Assembly: GCA_020635135.1 (NCBI GenBank)
Contig: JACKAJ010000015.1
Coordinates: 248,001-312,000, forward strand
Reading direction: 5' to 3'
From: Halobacteriovoraceae bacterium
GTDB lineage: Bacteria; Bdellovibrionota; Bacteriovoracia; Bacteriovoracales; Bacteriovoracaceae
Length of the DNA: 64,000 nucleotides
Positions 34,564-42,126 of the stretch are shown here, in pieces; the first letter of the stretch is position 1; every line of letters starts with the position of its first letter. The notes beneath the pieces were generated by a model, which was not told where the DNA came from, searched no databases, and saw only the letters and a program-made list of their open reading frames with translations. Both the position numbers and the translations under genes were made by a program.

Positions 34564-35346
34564 ATGGAAAATATTATAGAGAACAAAGACCTTATGGACC
34601 TTCATGTCATTCCTGGATGCCCTTGGCACGAGATGCTCGAGAAATGGGGACCTCCTAATCTCAATTGGTGCGAAGCTCCCGTTTGTTCCTACTTTAATAA
34701 CCCTGCTAACACCTGGTCAAATCTAGGCTTTATACTGCTTGGAATTTACGTACTTTTTCGGGCCAGAAAGTATCTATGCATCGAACGCTTATGGTATGGT
34801 CTAACACTCTTTACTGTTGGGGCCCTGTCTTTTGTCTATCACGCTACAAATAATGGCCTCACTCAATACTTTGATTTTTTTGGAATGTTTTTATTTCTCT
34901 CTTATTTATTTTACATTTACCATATCCGCTTAGGTCGCGAATATAATGGACGTCGCTCACTTGCGATGGGTTTCATAGTCTTTTTAATGTTCAACCTCCT
35001 CTATTACGTTTTCCCAATTATCAATATCCCCATTCAATACATTATTGCTCTCGCTATTTTCCTTCTTATTGGTCTTGAAGTGAAAACAAATCACTTCAGT
35101 CAGCGAGAACATGTTTATTGGACACACTCTGGGAAATTTCATGATAAGAAATATTTCTTCCTTACACTTCTTTGTTTTGGGATTGGTGAAGCTCTCTCAT
35201 TAATGGACCTCAAAAGAATTTTCTGTGATCCTAATAACCACATTATCCAAGGACATGCACTCTGGCATTTGTTTGATGCGCTAGGGTTGTATTTCTTGTA
35301 TTTTTATCTAGGTCAGTTTAGTTTCTTTAAAAAAAGTGATAAATAG
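34564..35346 (+). CDS. Ceramidase-family (CREST superfamily) membrane hydrolase
   Basis: A 260-residue membrane protein with about seven helices. The alkaline-ceramidase signature is present: WCEAPVCSYFNNPANTWSN near 33-51, SFVYHATNNGLTQYFDFFGM near 89-108 (the H and D of the zinc/Ca sites), and FCDPNN...GHALWHLFDALG near 222-243 with two His. Members hydrolyse the amide bond of ceramide or related lipids. Sphingolipids have been reported in Bacteriovorax, so the substrate may be self or prey lipid. The exact substrate is inference. Convergent with queE, 6 bp apart. Confidence 0.8.
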   Translation: MENIIENKDLMDLHVIPGCPWHEMLEKWGPPNLNWCEAPVCSYFNNPANTWSNLGFILLGIYVLFRARKYLCIERLWYGLTLFTVGALSFVYHATNNGLTQYFDFFGMFLFLSYLFYIYHIRLGREYNGRRSLAMGFIVFLMFNLLYYVFPIINIPIQYIIALAIFLLIGLEVKTNHFSQREHVYWTHSGKFHDKKYFFLTLLCFGIGEALSLMDLKRIFCDPNNHIIQGHALWHLFDALGLYFLYFYLGQFSFFKKSDK

Positions 35347-35352
35347 TGACAT

Positions 35353-36072
35353 TTAAACATCGAGGCGTTTAGAGCCAAAGATGATTTTATGTTGCTGGAC
35401 AATAACTTTAAAGACACCACCGATTTCCATATTCCATTGGTAAATTTGCATGATTCTTTCGGCATTGAGTTCCTCTCCGGTATTGTAAGCAGGAGTTAAA
35501 ACCCAGGTAACATCTTTTTGTAATTGTGGATCAAGTGTTAAATACGAATTATAAACATATTCAAAGTCGATTTTAGATTCAATGACGGATTTAATTTGAA
35601 CTTTAGATGAATATTCCTTAAGAACAGCACTAACATTTTCCAGTCGCGTCGCGACACCTGTACTAGGGGTTTTGAAATCAAAGCTAATATAATTGACCAT
35701 ACTAAAAATTTTATGATCTACCACATTCCCACTCGCTTCGATATTGAGCCAATAATTTTTTTGAGACAGATCATGACATAAGGTTTCTGTTTGATCTCTT
35801 AAACGGGGATTCAGGGGGTCTCCCCCTGTGATAGAAGCTCGCTTAATTTTTGGCCATTGAGCTAATTTGGCATGAATATCCTCTAATCTCATCAACTGAG
35901 CAGGCGCAAAACTCCAGGTTTCCCTCGAATCGCAATTTTTGCACCCTACTGAACAGCCTTGGAAGCGTATAAAAATTTGGGGGCTGCCGATTTGAGTCCC
36001 CTCTCCCTCGGTTGCCCCATAAATTGAGTGAATATTCATAAGATCTGTATTTTTCATAAGCGAATGATTCAT
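35353..36072 (-). CDS. queE: 7-carboxy-7-deazaguanine synthase (QueE-like radical SAM)
   Basis: Radical SAM enzyme that would make 7-carboxy-7-deazaguanine for queuosine synthesis. The [4Fe-4S] motif is FQGCSVGCKNCDSRETW (C-x3-C-x2-C), preceded by the conserved EGEGTQIGSPQIFIRF. SITGGDPLN is the GGEP-like SAM motif, and LNIEASG and SFDFKTPS are QueE-like. At 239 residues the size is normal. FolE2 in this window could supply the precursor route. An alternative start is the Met at residue 6 (MKNTDLMN). Confidence 0.85.
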   Translation of the reverse strand: MNHSLMKNTDLMNIHSIYGATEGEGTQIGSPQIFIRFQGCSVGCKNCDSRETWSFAPAQLMRLEDIHAKLAQWPKIKRASITGGDPLNPRLRDQTETLCHDLSQKNYWLNIEASGNVVDHKIFSMVNYISFDFKTPSTGVATRLENVSAVLKEYSSKVQIKSVIESKIDFEYVYNSYLTLDPQLQKDVTWVLTPAYNTGEELNAERIMQIYQWNMEIGGVFKVIVQQHKIIFGSKRLDV

Positions 36073-36139
36073 AGCACATTTTGAGTTTATCCTGCAAATA
36101 GGCTATGAAATAAGCACAGGGGGAAGAGATAAAGACCTT

Positions 36140-36661
36140 ATGGATATTGAAGAAAACTACTTACAGATTATAGAAGGCTTAAAAAGAGGGGGAAGACCCT
36201 TAAAACGGTTTTCTGGGGACCAAGTTGAAGTCCTCAAAAACAAGCTTCAAGCCCCTCCCTCCCAACAAGACCTCAAACAAGTTATTTGCTTACTTTGCTA
36301 TAGCACTAAACCTCTACCGCAACTTGAGCCCCTTTTACTAGATCATCTCAAGCAGGCTGAACAATACAATGATCAAATTGTTATATCTTTGCTTGATTGT
36401 GCAAGGAAGCATATCATCATGGGAAATTTTCTCAAAGGAAAGCGATTAAACTTTAGCTTTCTCAAAGAATTAGAAAACCTACTCAATACAAAGAACTCAG
36501 AAGTTCTCTTCTGGCTTCTGGAAACCATCCACCAATGTGGGCCTCAAAAAAGTTATTTATTTAAAAAATTACGAGAGATCAAGCCTCCGCTTTTACAAAG
36601 ACTCTTAGTCTCTAATAAACGAAAAATTGCACGGTCAATTGAACACATTTTAGAATCTTAA
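36140..36661 (+). CDS. Hypothetical HEAT-like helical protein
   Basis: A 173-residue cytoplasmic protein, no signal or membrane segment. It is predominantly helical, with leucine-rich helix pairs (KQVICLLCYST, LDHLKQAEQYNDQIVISLLD, VLFWLLETIHQC), suggesting a short alpha-solenoid (HEAT-like) that would mediate protein interactions. It is divergent from queE with 67 bp between starts. A GGGGGA lies 16 bases before the ATG. No closer assignment is possible. Confidence 0.55.
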   Translation: MDIEENYLQIIEGLKRGGRPLKRFSGDQVEVLKNKLQAPPSQQDLKQVICLLCYSTKPLPQLEPLLLDHLKQAEQYNDQIVISLLDCARKHIIMGNFLKGKRLNFSFLKELENLLNTKNSEVLFWLLETIHQCGPQKSYLFKKLREIKPPLLQRLLVSNKRKIARSIEHILES

Positions 36662-36663
36662 GT

Positions 36664-37083
36664 CTATTCGTGGGCAAACTTAGCATCGATATATTTTTTA
36701 AAAAACTCCACTAGAATTTTTTCTTCTTTTGCATAGTCTATAAGCCAATTTCGCGTATAGAGAGCTTTTCTAACAGAAGCATCCTTTTTCGCATTTTCTT
36801 CATCGTCAAATTCAACAAAGATAACTTCATAGTTCAAAATATTTCCTCTTAAAACTTGCAAGCAACCTTTTCCATAATGTTCGCAAGTAATAATCGAAAT
36901 ATTATCTGTATCAATGATTGGAATTGGAGCAATGGGTACCGCCTTTGGATCTCCTACTCTTATCGCTTCGAGAAGTTGTCGAGGACTATATTTAAGATCT
37001 TCTTCTTTTGAGCAAGAAAAAATTGTGTTGATGAAAAAAAAGATTGTTATGACTTGAATGAATTTTTGAATATTTTTTTGCAT
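36664..37083 (-). CDS. Hypothetical lipoprotein
   Basis: About 139 residues from the ATG at 37083, giving a lipoprotein signal (VITIFFFINTIFSC, Cys at 24). The frame extends further upstream to 37185, but that extension is encoded by the terminator-like hairpin and its T-tract. It is therefore probably not translated as part of this protein. There is no good Shine-Dalgarno before 37083. The mature part has two more Cys (ITCEHYGKGC) and an alpha/beta look. Expression may depend on read-through of the upstream hairpin. Confidence 0.5.
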   Translation of the reverse strand: MQKNIQKFIQVITIFFFINTIFSCSKEEDLKYSPRQLLEAIRVGDPKAVPIAPIPIIDTDNISIITCEHYGKGCLQVLRGNILNYEVIFVEFDDEENAKKDASVRKALYTRNWLIDYAKEEKILVEFFKKYIDAKFAHE

Positions 37084-37118
37084 GAGAAACGCGCGCAAAC
37101 AATTTTTAAATCTTCTAG

Positions 37119-37150
37119 AAAAAAAAAGGGGACCTCCTGCAATGGTCCCC
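37119..37150 (-). terminator. Rho-independent terminator of the 37.1-kb RNA
   Basis: On the minus strand GGGGACC (37150-37144), loop of 9, GGTCCCC (37134-37128), then T9 (37127-37119). It is a strong intrinsic terminator placed upstream of, not after, a protein gene. Confidence 0.85.
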
Positions 37151-37198
37151 AATTTTTCGGCTTCCTGCCTCGAGTGAAGTAACATCCCTATTACTTCT
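37119..37198 (-). ncRNA. Candidate small RNA or attenuated leader
   Basis: A compact transcription unit on the minus strand. An extended -10 (TGGTATAAT, 37213-37205) predicts a start near 37198, and a strong terminator ends at 37119, giving about 80 nt. Inside are a 7-bp hairpin GAAGTAA-N8-TTACTTC, a small GGC-AGGAA-GCC hairpin, and the terminator stem GGGGACC/GGTCCCC. The loop and 3' arm contain GGAGG. It may be a free-standing sRNA, or a leader controlling the lipoprotein gene 36 bp further on. No known riboswitch consensus was recognised. Confidence 0.5.
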
Positions 37199-37204
37199 TA
37201 TTTT

Positions 37205-37213
37205 ATTATACCA
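37205..37213 (-). promoter_or_regulatory. Extended -10 promoter
   Basis: TGGTATAAT on the minus strand combines a perfect TATAAT with the TG-n extension. The -35 region is T-rich without a TTGACA match, which the TG motif can compensate. It would drive the candidate RNA at 37198-37119. Confidence 0.5.
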
Positions 37214-37398
37214 TTTTGAAAAATAATAAAAAGTGAAAAAAGATTGCAGAAATAATTTCCGCACCCCTCCAAATCCCTTGCCTAACCTTAACAAAGTGAT
37301 ATTCGTACTAACCAAAAATATCGGTTATTCACTCGTTTCAGAACTAGACAGAGCTTTCAGAATACCCAAAAATGAATTTAAGGGAGATAAATATTCGA

Positions 37399-38682
37399 AT
37401 GATGATGAGAGGTAAAATTTTCCTAGTGAACATGACTCTGACTTACACTTGCTTTGTGAGTTGCCACAAATTTCCAGTGAAATTCAATTTCTTAAAACCA
37501 AGAGTGCAAAACGAAATTATGGAGGTTAGCCAGCTTTATACCTGTCAAAACCAAAACAGTAGGGAAAAGTATCTGTCAGAAAACCAACTCACAGTGGAGA
37601 GCTTCGAAGAACTTATCAACAATTTACACAATAGAAATGTTAAATTATCAAGTGCAGATAGGTTCGTCCTATGGACACTTGCCCAGGTCTACTATCGCCC
37701 TGATCAAGCTTCTCCCTCAGCCCATGTTACGGCTATCATTAAGAAAAAAAATAGTGTGAAAATTCTTGAAACCCAAAGCTCGGAAGATTCCGATGAGATT
37801 TCTCAGGCTCCACTTTTTGTCTTTCTTGACTCGTTTCTCGTTCAAGAAAAATCAAAATTCAGTCTCCGTGAGCTCATCACCCTCTTTGACCGCTATTTTA
37901 CTTTACAAATAAAAGTTGAAGAACAACTCTCTGAGTTTCTCGCCCAATATAAATCTATACTCAAAGAGAAAAAAGAAAAGTTTTCAAAATACTTCCGAGG
38001 CACTGAAATAATTAGCACGAACGAACAACTTACGCGTTCGAACCTACTTCCGTCCTATCTATCCACAAGACGTCACAACAAAACAACATTACAACAAACA
38101 GATTTAAAAAACATAAAAGAACCTACGTACTGCAATTTTCAAATTCAAAATTACAACAAAGGTCAGCACTATATTGAAAGTCAAATGATTGAAAGCTATA
38201 CGTTCGGGATAAAAAATAAAGATTTCATTATTCTCGTTAACACTCACATTAAAGGACACTTCAAAAAAACTTGGAGTGAAGATAATCTTCTCTTTTTTAA
38301 CACACTAAAAGCCAATCCTACTCCCTATTGCCAATTTTTTAAAAATAACAATAGCTTCTTTTTAATCAGTACAAAGGGGAAAGACCCCGCTCAAATAATC
38401 TCAAACCTATATCAGTATGAAATTACGAAGACCACAAGTCTCAAGCAACTTCATCAAATTTTGGGGTTCTCACGACACATGGTTCTTATCAATCCACTTC
38501 GTATTATATATGAATCGAAGCGCGGGAACGATGCTCAATTAGACAAACTCAATTCATTTCGAATTCCTATTTACCATGCTAAAAGCATTGGCAATGTTCA
38601 GGGACTTTTCCAATTTTCTGAGAGAGAGCCCTATTTTATTCTTGATGATCGAAGTGATATTCGAGTACATTGTGAGATATGA
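37399..38682 (+). CDS. Hypothetical lipoprotein or exported protein
   Basis: About 427 residues. Three consecutive ATG codons (37399-37407) offer starts, and AAGGGAG lies about 12 bases upstream. The N-terminus is hydrophobic and ends in TYTCFVSCHKF, with a possible lipobox FVSC. The mature part has a helical half (to about 210) with a charged coiled segment KEKKEKFSKYF and a mixed alpha/beta second half. No domain is recognised. The stop overlaps the start of the exonuclease gene by 4 bp, so they are coupled. Confidence 0.55.
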   Translation: MMMRGKIFLVNMTLTYTCFVSCHKFPVKFNFLKPRVQNEIMEVSQLYTCQNQNSREKYLSENQLTVESFEELINNLHNRNVKLSSADRFVLWTLAQVYYRPDQASPSAHVTAIIKKKNSVKILETQSSEDSDEISQAPLFVFLDSFLVQEKSKFSLRELITLFDRYFTLQIKVEEQLSEFLAQYKSILKEKKEKFSKYFRGTEIISTNEQLTRSNLLPSYLSTRRHNKTTLQQTDLKNIKEPTYCNFQIQNYNKGQHYIESQMIESYTFGIKNKDFIILVNTHIKGHFKKTWSEDNLLFFNTLKANPTPYCQFFKNNNSFFLISTKGKDPAQIISNLYQYEITKTTSLKQLHQILGFSRHMVLINPLRIIYESKRGNDAQLDKLNSFRIPIYHAKSIGNVQGLFQFSEREPYFILDDRSDIRVHCEI

Positions 38683-39269
38683 ACAAATATTTATCAATCG
38701 ACATTGAAGCGACTGGATTAAAAGAAAATTGCTACATGATTGAATTCGCAGCCGTGGCCATTGATGCCCACACTAAAATTATCGATGAAAATATTTCTTT
38801 TCACAGCTATATTCGATGTCCTAGTTTCGAAGATTTAAAACCTAGCCTCGATCAATGGGTCATTGAAAATAATAAAGAGCTCATAACTGAAGCTCACTCT
38901 CACGGACTCCCCCTTTCTCAATTTAAGAAAAATTTTGAAACCTTTTTAGAAAATGATGAAGTTAAAAATTTCTTTGGTAAAGAAAAGATTATTCTTTTTG
39001 GAAAATCCATGAATGCCATTGATCTTCCTTTTATGAATCGTGACCTCGGCTGGGAATGGATGAGAACCTATTTTTCTCACCGAGTCCTCGATTTTACTTC
39101 AACTTGTTATAGTTTTGTTGATATTGGTATTCTTCCACAAGGAATGGAATCAGGATCTGCTCTCATGAAACATTTCGGGATGGGTGAAGTTGCTCACACG
39201 GCCCTTGAAGATGCAATTAACACGGCAAAAATGTATTTTCGAATTCTAGAAGAAAAAAAACCCTCTTAA
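38679..39269 (+). CDS. DEDDh 3'-5' exonuclease family protein
   Basis: A 196-residue RNase T/DnaQ-like exonuclease. Exo I is YLSIDIEATGLKEN with the D-x-E pair. Exo II is around GKSMNAIDLPFMNRD. Exo III is EVAHTALEDAINTAKM with the His-x5-Asp pattern of the DEDDh class. The length is close to oligoribonuclease and RNase T. The substrate could be short RNA or DNA ends. It overlaps the upstream lipoprotein gene by 4 bp, a surprising partner. It ends 40 bp before a structured repeat element. Confidence 0.8.
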   Translation: MNKYLSIDIEATGLKENCYMIEFAAVAIDAHTKIIDENISFHSYIRCPSFEDLKPSLDQWVIENNKELITEAHSHGLPLSQFKKNFETFLENDEVKNFFGKEKIILFGKSMNAIDLPFMNRDLGWEWMRTYFSHRVLDFTSTCYSFVDIGILPQGMESGSALMKHFGMGEVAHTALEDAINTAKMYFRILEEKKPS

Positions 39270-39309
39270 GGCGTGTTCTAAAAGAAAAACTCAATTGAGA
39301 GGTTTGACA

Positions 39310-39437
39310 GGCAAACTCAAGAAATGATGGTAGATGGCAGGAGCCTAGATCTCGACGACTGAGGCGGACTTCCTGTCCGTCGCAAAGAGGAGATGATCGT
39401 AGCGACGAACCAGATGCCATTATTTCTTGAGTTTGCC
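39310..39437 (+). repeat. Structured dispersed element, copy 2
   Basis: A 128-bp unit with 21-bp terminal arms (39310-39330 and 39417-39437), all paired except for one G-T wobble. The arms share CTCAAGAAAT with copy 1. Next to it ATGATGG pairs with CCATTAT where copy 1 has TTGTAG with CTACAA, so the stem is kept while the sequence changes. The core is nearly identical to 19496-19581. The right arm ends directly at the stop codon of the minus-strand M23 peptidase gene, and the plus-strand exonuclease ends 40 bp to the left. It may form the shared 3' ends of both transcripts. Confidence 0.8.
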
Positions 39438-40082
39438 CTAGTTTTTTGCAACTGCTTGTTGCGGATTAAGATATTTTAACGGGTCCGTAGGACTATTCTC
39501 TTTTCTCACTTCAAAATGTAAATGATTTCCAGTGGCCCTTCCGGTACTTCCCACTTTCGCAATCACTTGTCCTCTATCAACCCTATCCCCTTTATCGGCA
39601 ATATTTCGACTATTGTGAGCGTAGACAGTATGGTAACCATCATCATGACGAACAATAATAACTTTTCCGTACCCTCTCATTTTACCAGAATAAATGACCA
39701 AGCCATCACGGCTCGCTACAATTGGTGTCCCTTGGGGAGCCGAGATATCAATACCATCATGATGCCTTCTTTTGCGCCATCCATAATAAGATGTAATGGT
39801 GTTATGGTACGGAAGTGGCCAAAGATACTCACCTGATCCAGAAAAACTCATTAAGCTCGAGTTAGAATCAATGTAATAAATTCCCCGTTTGGTAGGAATA
39901 AAAATCCATTTACCAGGGGCGATTGATTCGTTTACATTTTTGATTTCTTTGACTGTTGTTCCAAAGTGGGTAGCCAACTGGGGAAGTTCAGATAGCGAAT
40001 TAAGTTTAACAAACTTACCACTTCTCATAGAGCTACAACTTGCTATGAGTAAAAATAAAAAACTATAAACTAATCCTTTCAT
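39438..40082 (-). CDS. M23 (LytM/NlpD-like) peptidoglycan endopeptidase lipoprotein
   Basis: About 214 residues from the ATG at 40082, a lipoprotein by its signal (LFLLIASC). A short LysM-like segment (LPQLATHFGTTVKEIKNVN) precedes the peptidase domain. The zinc motifs HHDGIDISAPQGTP (H-x3-D) and HLHFEVR (HxH) are intact, so it should be an active metallopeptidase or a strong NlpD-type homologue. It overlaps surE by 20 bp. The surE-nlpD order is common in Gram-negative bacteria. Last gene of the accD operon. Confidence 0.88.
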   Translation of the reverse strand: MKGLVYSFLFLLIASCSSMRSGKFVKLNSLSELPQLATHFGTTVKEIKNVNESIAPGKWIFIPTKRGIYYIDSNSSLMSFSGSGEYLWPLPYHNTITSYYGWRKRRHHDGIDISAPQGTPIVASRDGLVIYSGKMRGYGKVIIVRHDDGYHTVYAHNSRNIADKGDRVDRGQVIAKVGSTGRATGNHLHFEVRKENSPTDPLKYLNPQQAVAKN

Positions 40083-40851
40083 TGCATGCTCCAATAATTT
40101 CATGAATCGCTGAAAAATCTATTTGTTCACCCATGATAACAGGTAAAGGGACTACCGAAACAAAATGGTTATCGACAAGTTCTGAATCTGTCGTACCATC
40201 CATTTTGCGAAAGCCTTCATATTTTCCAACCACCCAGTAATAATCTCTATTTCTCGAATCAATTCTGGGTTCTATTTCTTCAGAGTAATAGCGAAACCCC
40301 ATCTTCCCACATTTCACACCTTTAAGTTCTTCAAAAGGAATGTTAGGAACATTCACATTAATCATAGATAGTTTCGGAATATATTTTTCAATATTGAGTT
40401 CAATAAGAGTTTCCATTACTTTGGCTGCCGTTTCATAATAAAACGGCGTATCGTGATGCATATCACAGACCAAGCTCACAGCAACAGAAGGAAAGCCATG
40501 AAAAGCGGCTTCTCGAGCTCCGGCCATTGTCCCAGAATAGTAAAGATCCTGTCCGAGATTGGCTCCTCGGTTAATTCCAGAAAGAACAAGGTTTGGCTTT
40601 TTATCTTTTAAAATATGACCAATCCCCATTAAAACACAATCAGCAGTATAACCTGTACACCCATAAATATTTTCATCGATATGCTGGAGGCGTAGTGGCT
40701 TATCAAGGCTTAAGCTGTGCCCTGTTGTTGATCTCTCTTCTAAGGGCGCGACGACAAAAGTATCTGAATTTATATTTTTAATTACTTTAAACAAAGAATT
40801 AATTCCTGGAGCATTCACACCATCATCGTTGGTCATTAAAATTCTTTTCAT
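40063..40851 (-). CDS. surE: 5'/3'-nucleotidase SurE
   Basis: A 262-residue survival protein phosphatase acting on nucleoside monophosphates. The signature ILMTNDDGVNAPGI at residues 4-17 supplies the paired Asp metal ligands, and VVAPLEERSTTGHS, LSGINRGANLGQDLYYSGTM (read in part) and AAFHGFPSVAVS follow. Complete length. The start overlaps the upstream gene by 4 bp and its end overlaps the M23 peptidase start, consistent with a tight operon. Confidence 0.95.
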   Translation of the reverse strand: MKRILMTNDDGVNAPGINSLFKVIKNINSDTFVVAPLEERSTTGHSLSLDKPLRLQHIDENIYGCTGYTADCVLMGIGHILKDKKPNLVLSGINRGANLGQDLYYSGTMAGAREAAFHGFPSVAVSLVCDMHHDTPFYYETAAKVMETLIELNIEKYIPKLSMINVNVPNIPFEELKGVKCGKMGFRYYSEEIEPRIDSRNRDYYWVVGKYEGFRKMDGTTDSELVDNHFVSVVPLPVIMGEQIDFSAIHEIIGACNERISL

Positions 40852-41513
40852 CTCTTTTCTACCTGTTTGATTTCATTGTTTATATTGCTTATGAGACTTT
40901 GGACTTGTCCAAAATTAACTTCTCGATAATCTTTTTCCAACTCTGGGCTCATGCACAATACATACCGATCAATATCGACATACTCATTTATATTGAATGA
41001 AATATGATCATTCCACTCTAATTTTAAGTCAAACTTCACTTTTTTCTCAGGCATATTTTTTAAAATGCTTTCTAAACGAATAGCATACTGCTTAATTTCT
41101 TTTATTTTATAAAGTTCCTCTAAAAGTTTATAGGAAATTATCGCGCCTTTAAAATTCTTGCACCATAGCCAATCTTCAAAATCTGAAAGCTTATCAAGAT
41201 ACATATAAAATGGTTGCTCGAGTTGATTAAGAAAAGAAAGGTCCCGAATACAATCAAATTCCAAAATAACTTTATTGTTGTGCAAACTATTTGTTGATTT
41301 AATGATCTCCGAAATGACAAAATCTTTGTCATCAGAAAACAAGTACCGCAATTGCTTAAAAGAAATCCCTTGTTCTAAAATTTCAATTAAGTGATGTTGT
41401 GGAATAAAATTAAAACTTCTTGGCCTAAAATCAATTGTAATGTCTTCGATATTAAGAGAGCTCAGTAGTTCAAGTGTTGATTTATCATAGGCTCCTGAAA
41501 ACCTTAAATTCAT
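40848..41513 (-). CDS. Unknown protein, possibly a degenerate TIM barrel (TrpF-like)
   Basis: About 221 residues from the ATG at 41513. A TACAAT hexamer ends six bases upstream, suggesting a leaderless start, although the gene also lies inside the operon after pabA. The N-terminus MNLRFSGAYDKSTLELLSSL and DITIDFRPRSFNFI recall the first strands of phosphoribosylanthranilate isomerase (K-x-CG and SPR motifs). However, the catalytic Cys is Ser, and other signatures are not evident. The position after a TrpG/PabA-type gene fits, but this is only a hint. I cannot assign a function. Confidence 0.45.
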   Translation of the reverse strand: MNLRFSGAYDKSTLELLSSLNIEDITIDFRPRSFNFIPQHHLIEILEQGISFKQLRYLFSDDKDFVISEIIKSTNSLHNNKVILEFDCIRDLSFLNQLEQPFYMYLDKLSDFEDWLWCKNFKGAIISYKLLEELYKIKEIKQYAIRLESILKNMPEKKVKFDLKLEWNDHISFNINEYVDIDRYVLCMSPELEKDYREVNFGQVQSLISNINNEIKQVEKR

Positions 41514-41527
41514 AGAACTATTGTACA

Positions 41528-42118
41528 CTAGTTACTCGAGAGGATACAGCTGAGAAAAAGAGAAGGGAAACTAGTCCCTATTGACTCAGGATGAAATTGA
41601 TAAGATCGAATATGCTTCCAATCAGTAGCCATCAGCTCACCTTGAGAAGAAAAAAGAGTTCTTACCTCAGGTTTAAATCCCCAATCAAAACTATTCCAGT
41701 CAACTACCAGGGAATTGTAAAGTTGAACCTTTAATTCATCCTTTTGATTCCAAGCTAAGATTTTTTTCCATTCACTATCAATTTTAATTTCTATTGTTTC
41801 ACCATGCCGAGGTTGTTTCGAAGCTCCAACACATGCCCCTAAATAATTCCAAATGAGCTGATGCCCTAAGCATATTCCACATACTGGAAATTCTGAATTT
41901 GAAACAATTCTTTCTATCCAAGGATCGAAGTCACGATAATCATCAGGATGCCCAGGACCAGGTCCTAAAACTAAGTGATCAAAGCTTTGTGGTTTGTTTA
42001 AGAACTTTTGATATTGCAGAACCTGAACTTCCAGTTCTTCATCCAATTTTTTTATTTCTGAAGCAATATTGTAAGTAAAGCTGTCATCAAAATCGATGAT
42101 TAAAATTTTCTTCCCCAT
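41528..42118 (-). CDS. pabA: Glutamine amidotransferase, PabA/TrpG type
   Basis: A 196-residue class I glutamine amidotransferase that would supply ammonia for p-aminobenzoate or anthranilate synthesis. The N-terminal IIDFDDSFTYNI, the oxyanion block LGPGPGHP, the nucleophile GICLGHQ (Cys near 80) and the C-terminal SYQFHPESIGT with His/Glu are all present. No pabB or trpE partner is adjacent. Folate genes in the same operon (folC) favour PabA, the TrpF-like neighbour favours TrpG; the symbol is therefore tentative. Confidence 0.75.
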   Translation of the reverse strand: MGKKILIIDFDDSFTYNIASEIKKLDEELEVQVLQYQKFLNKPQSFDHLVLGPGPGHPDDYRDFDPWIERIVSNSEFPVCGICLGHQLIWNYLGACVGASKQPRHGETIEIKIDSEWKKILAWNQKDELKVQLYNSLVVDWNSFDWGFKPEVRTLFSSQGELMATDWKHIRSYQFHPESIGTSFPSLFLSCILSSN

Positions 42119-42126
42119 TAATTTTC

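Noticed and set aside
39217..39420. Minus-strand ORF of 67 codons across structured element copy 2
   Set aside because: It is an accidental reading of the repeat core; the stem-loop changes in other copies break the protein sequence while keeping base pairing, so the constraint is on structure.
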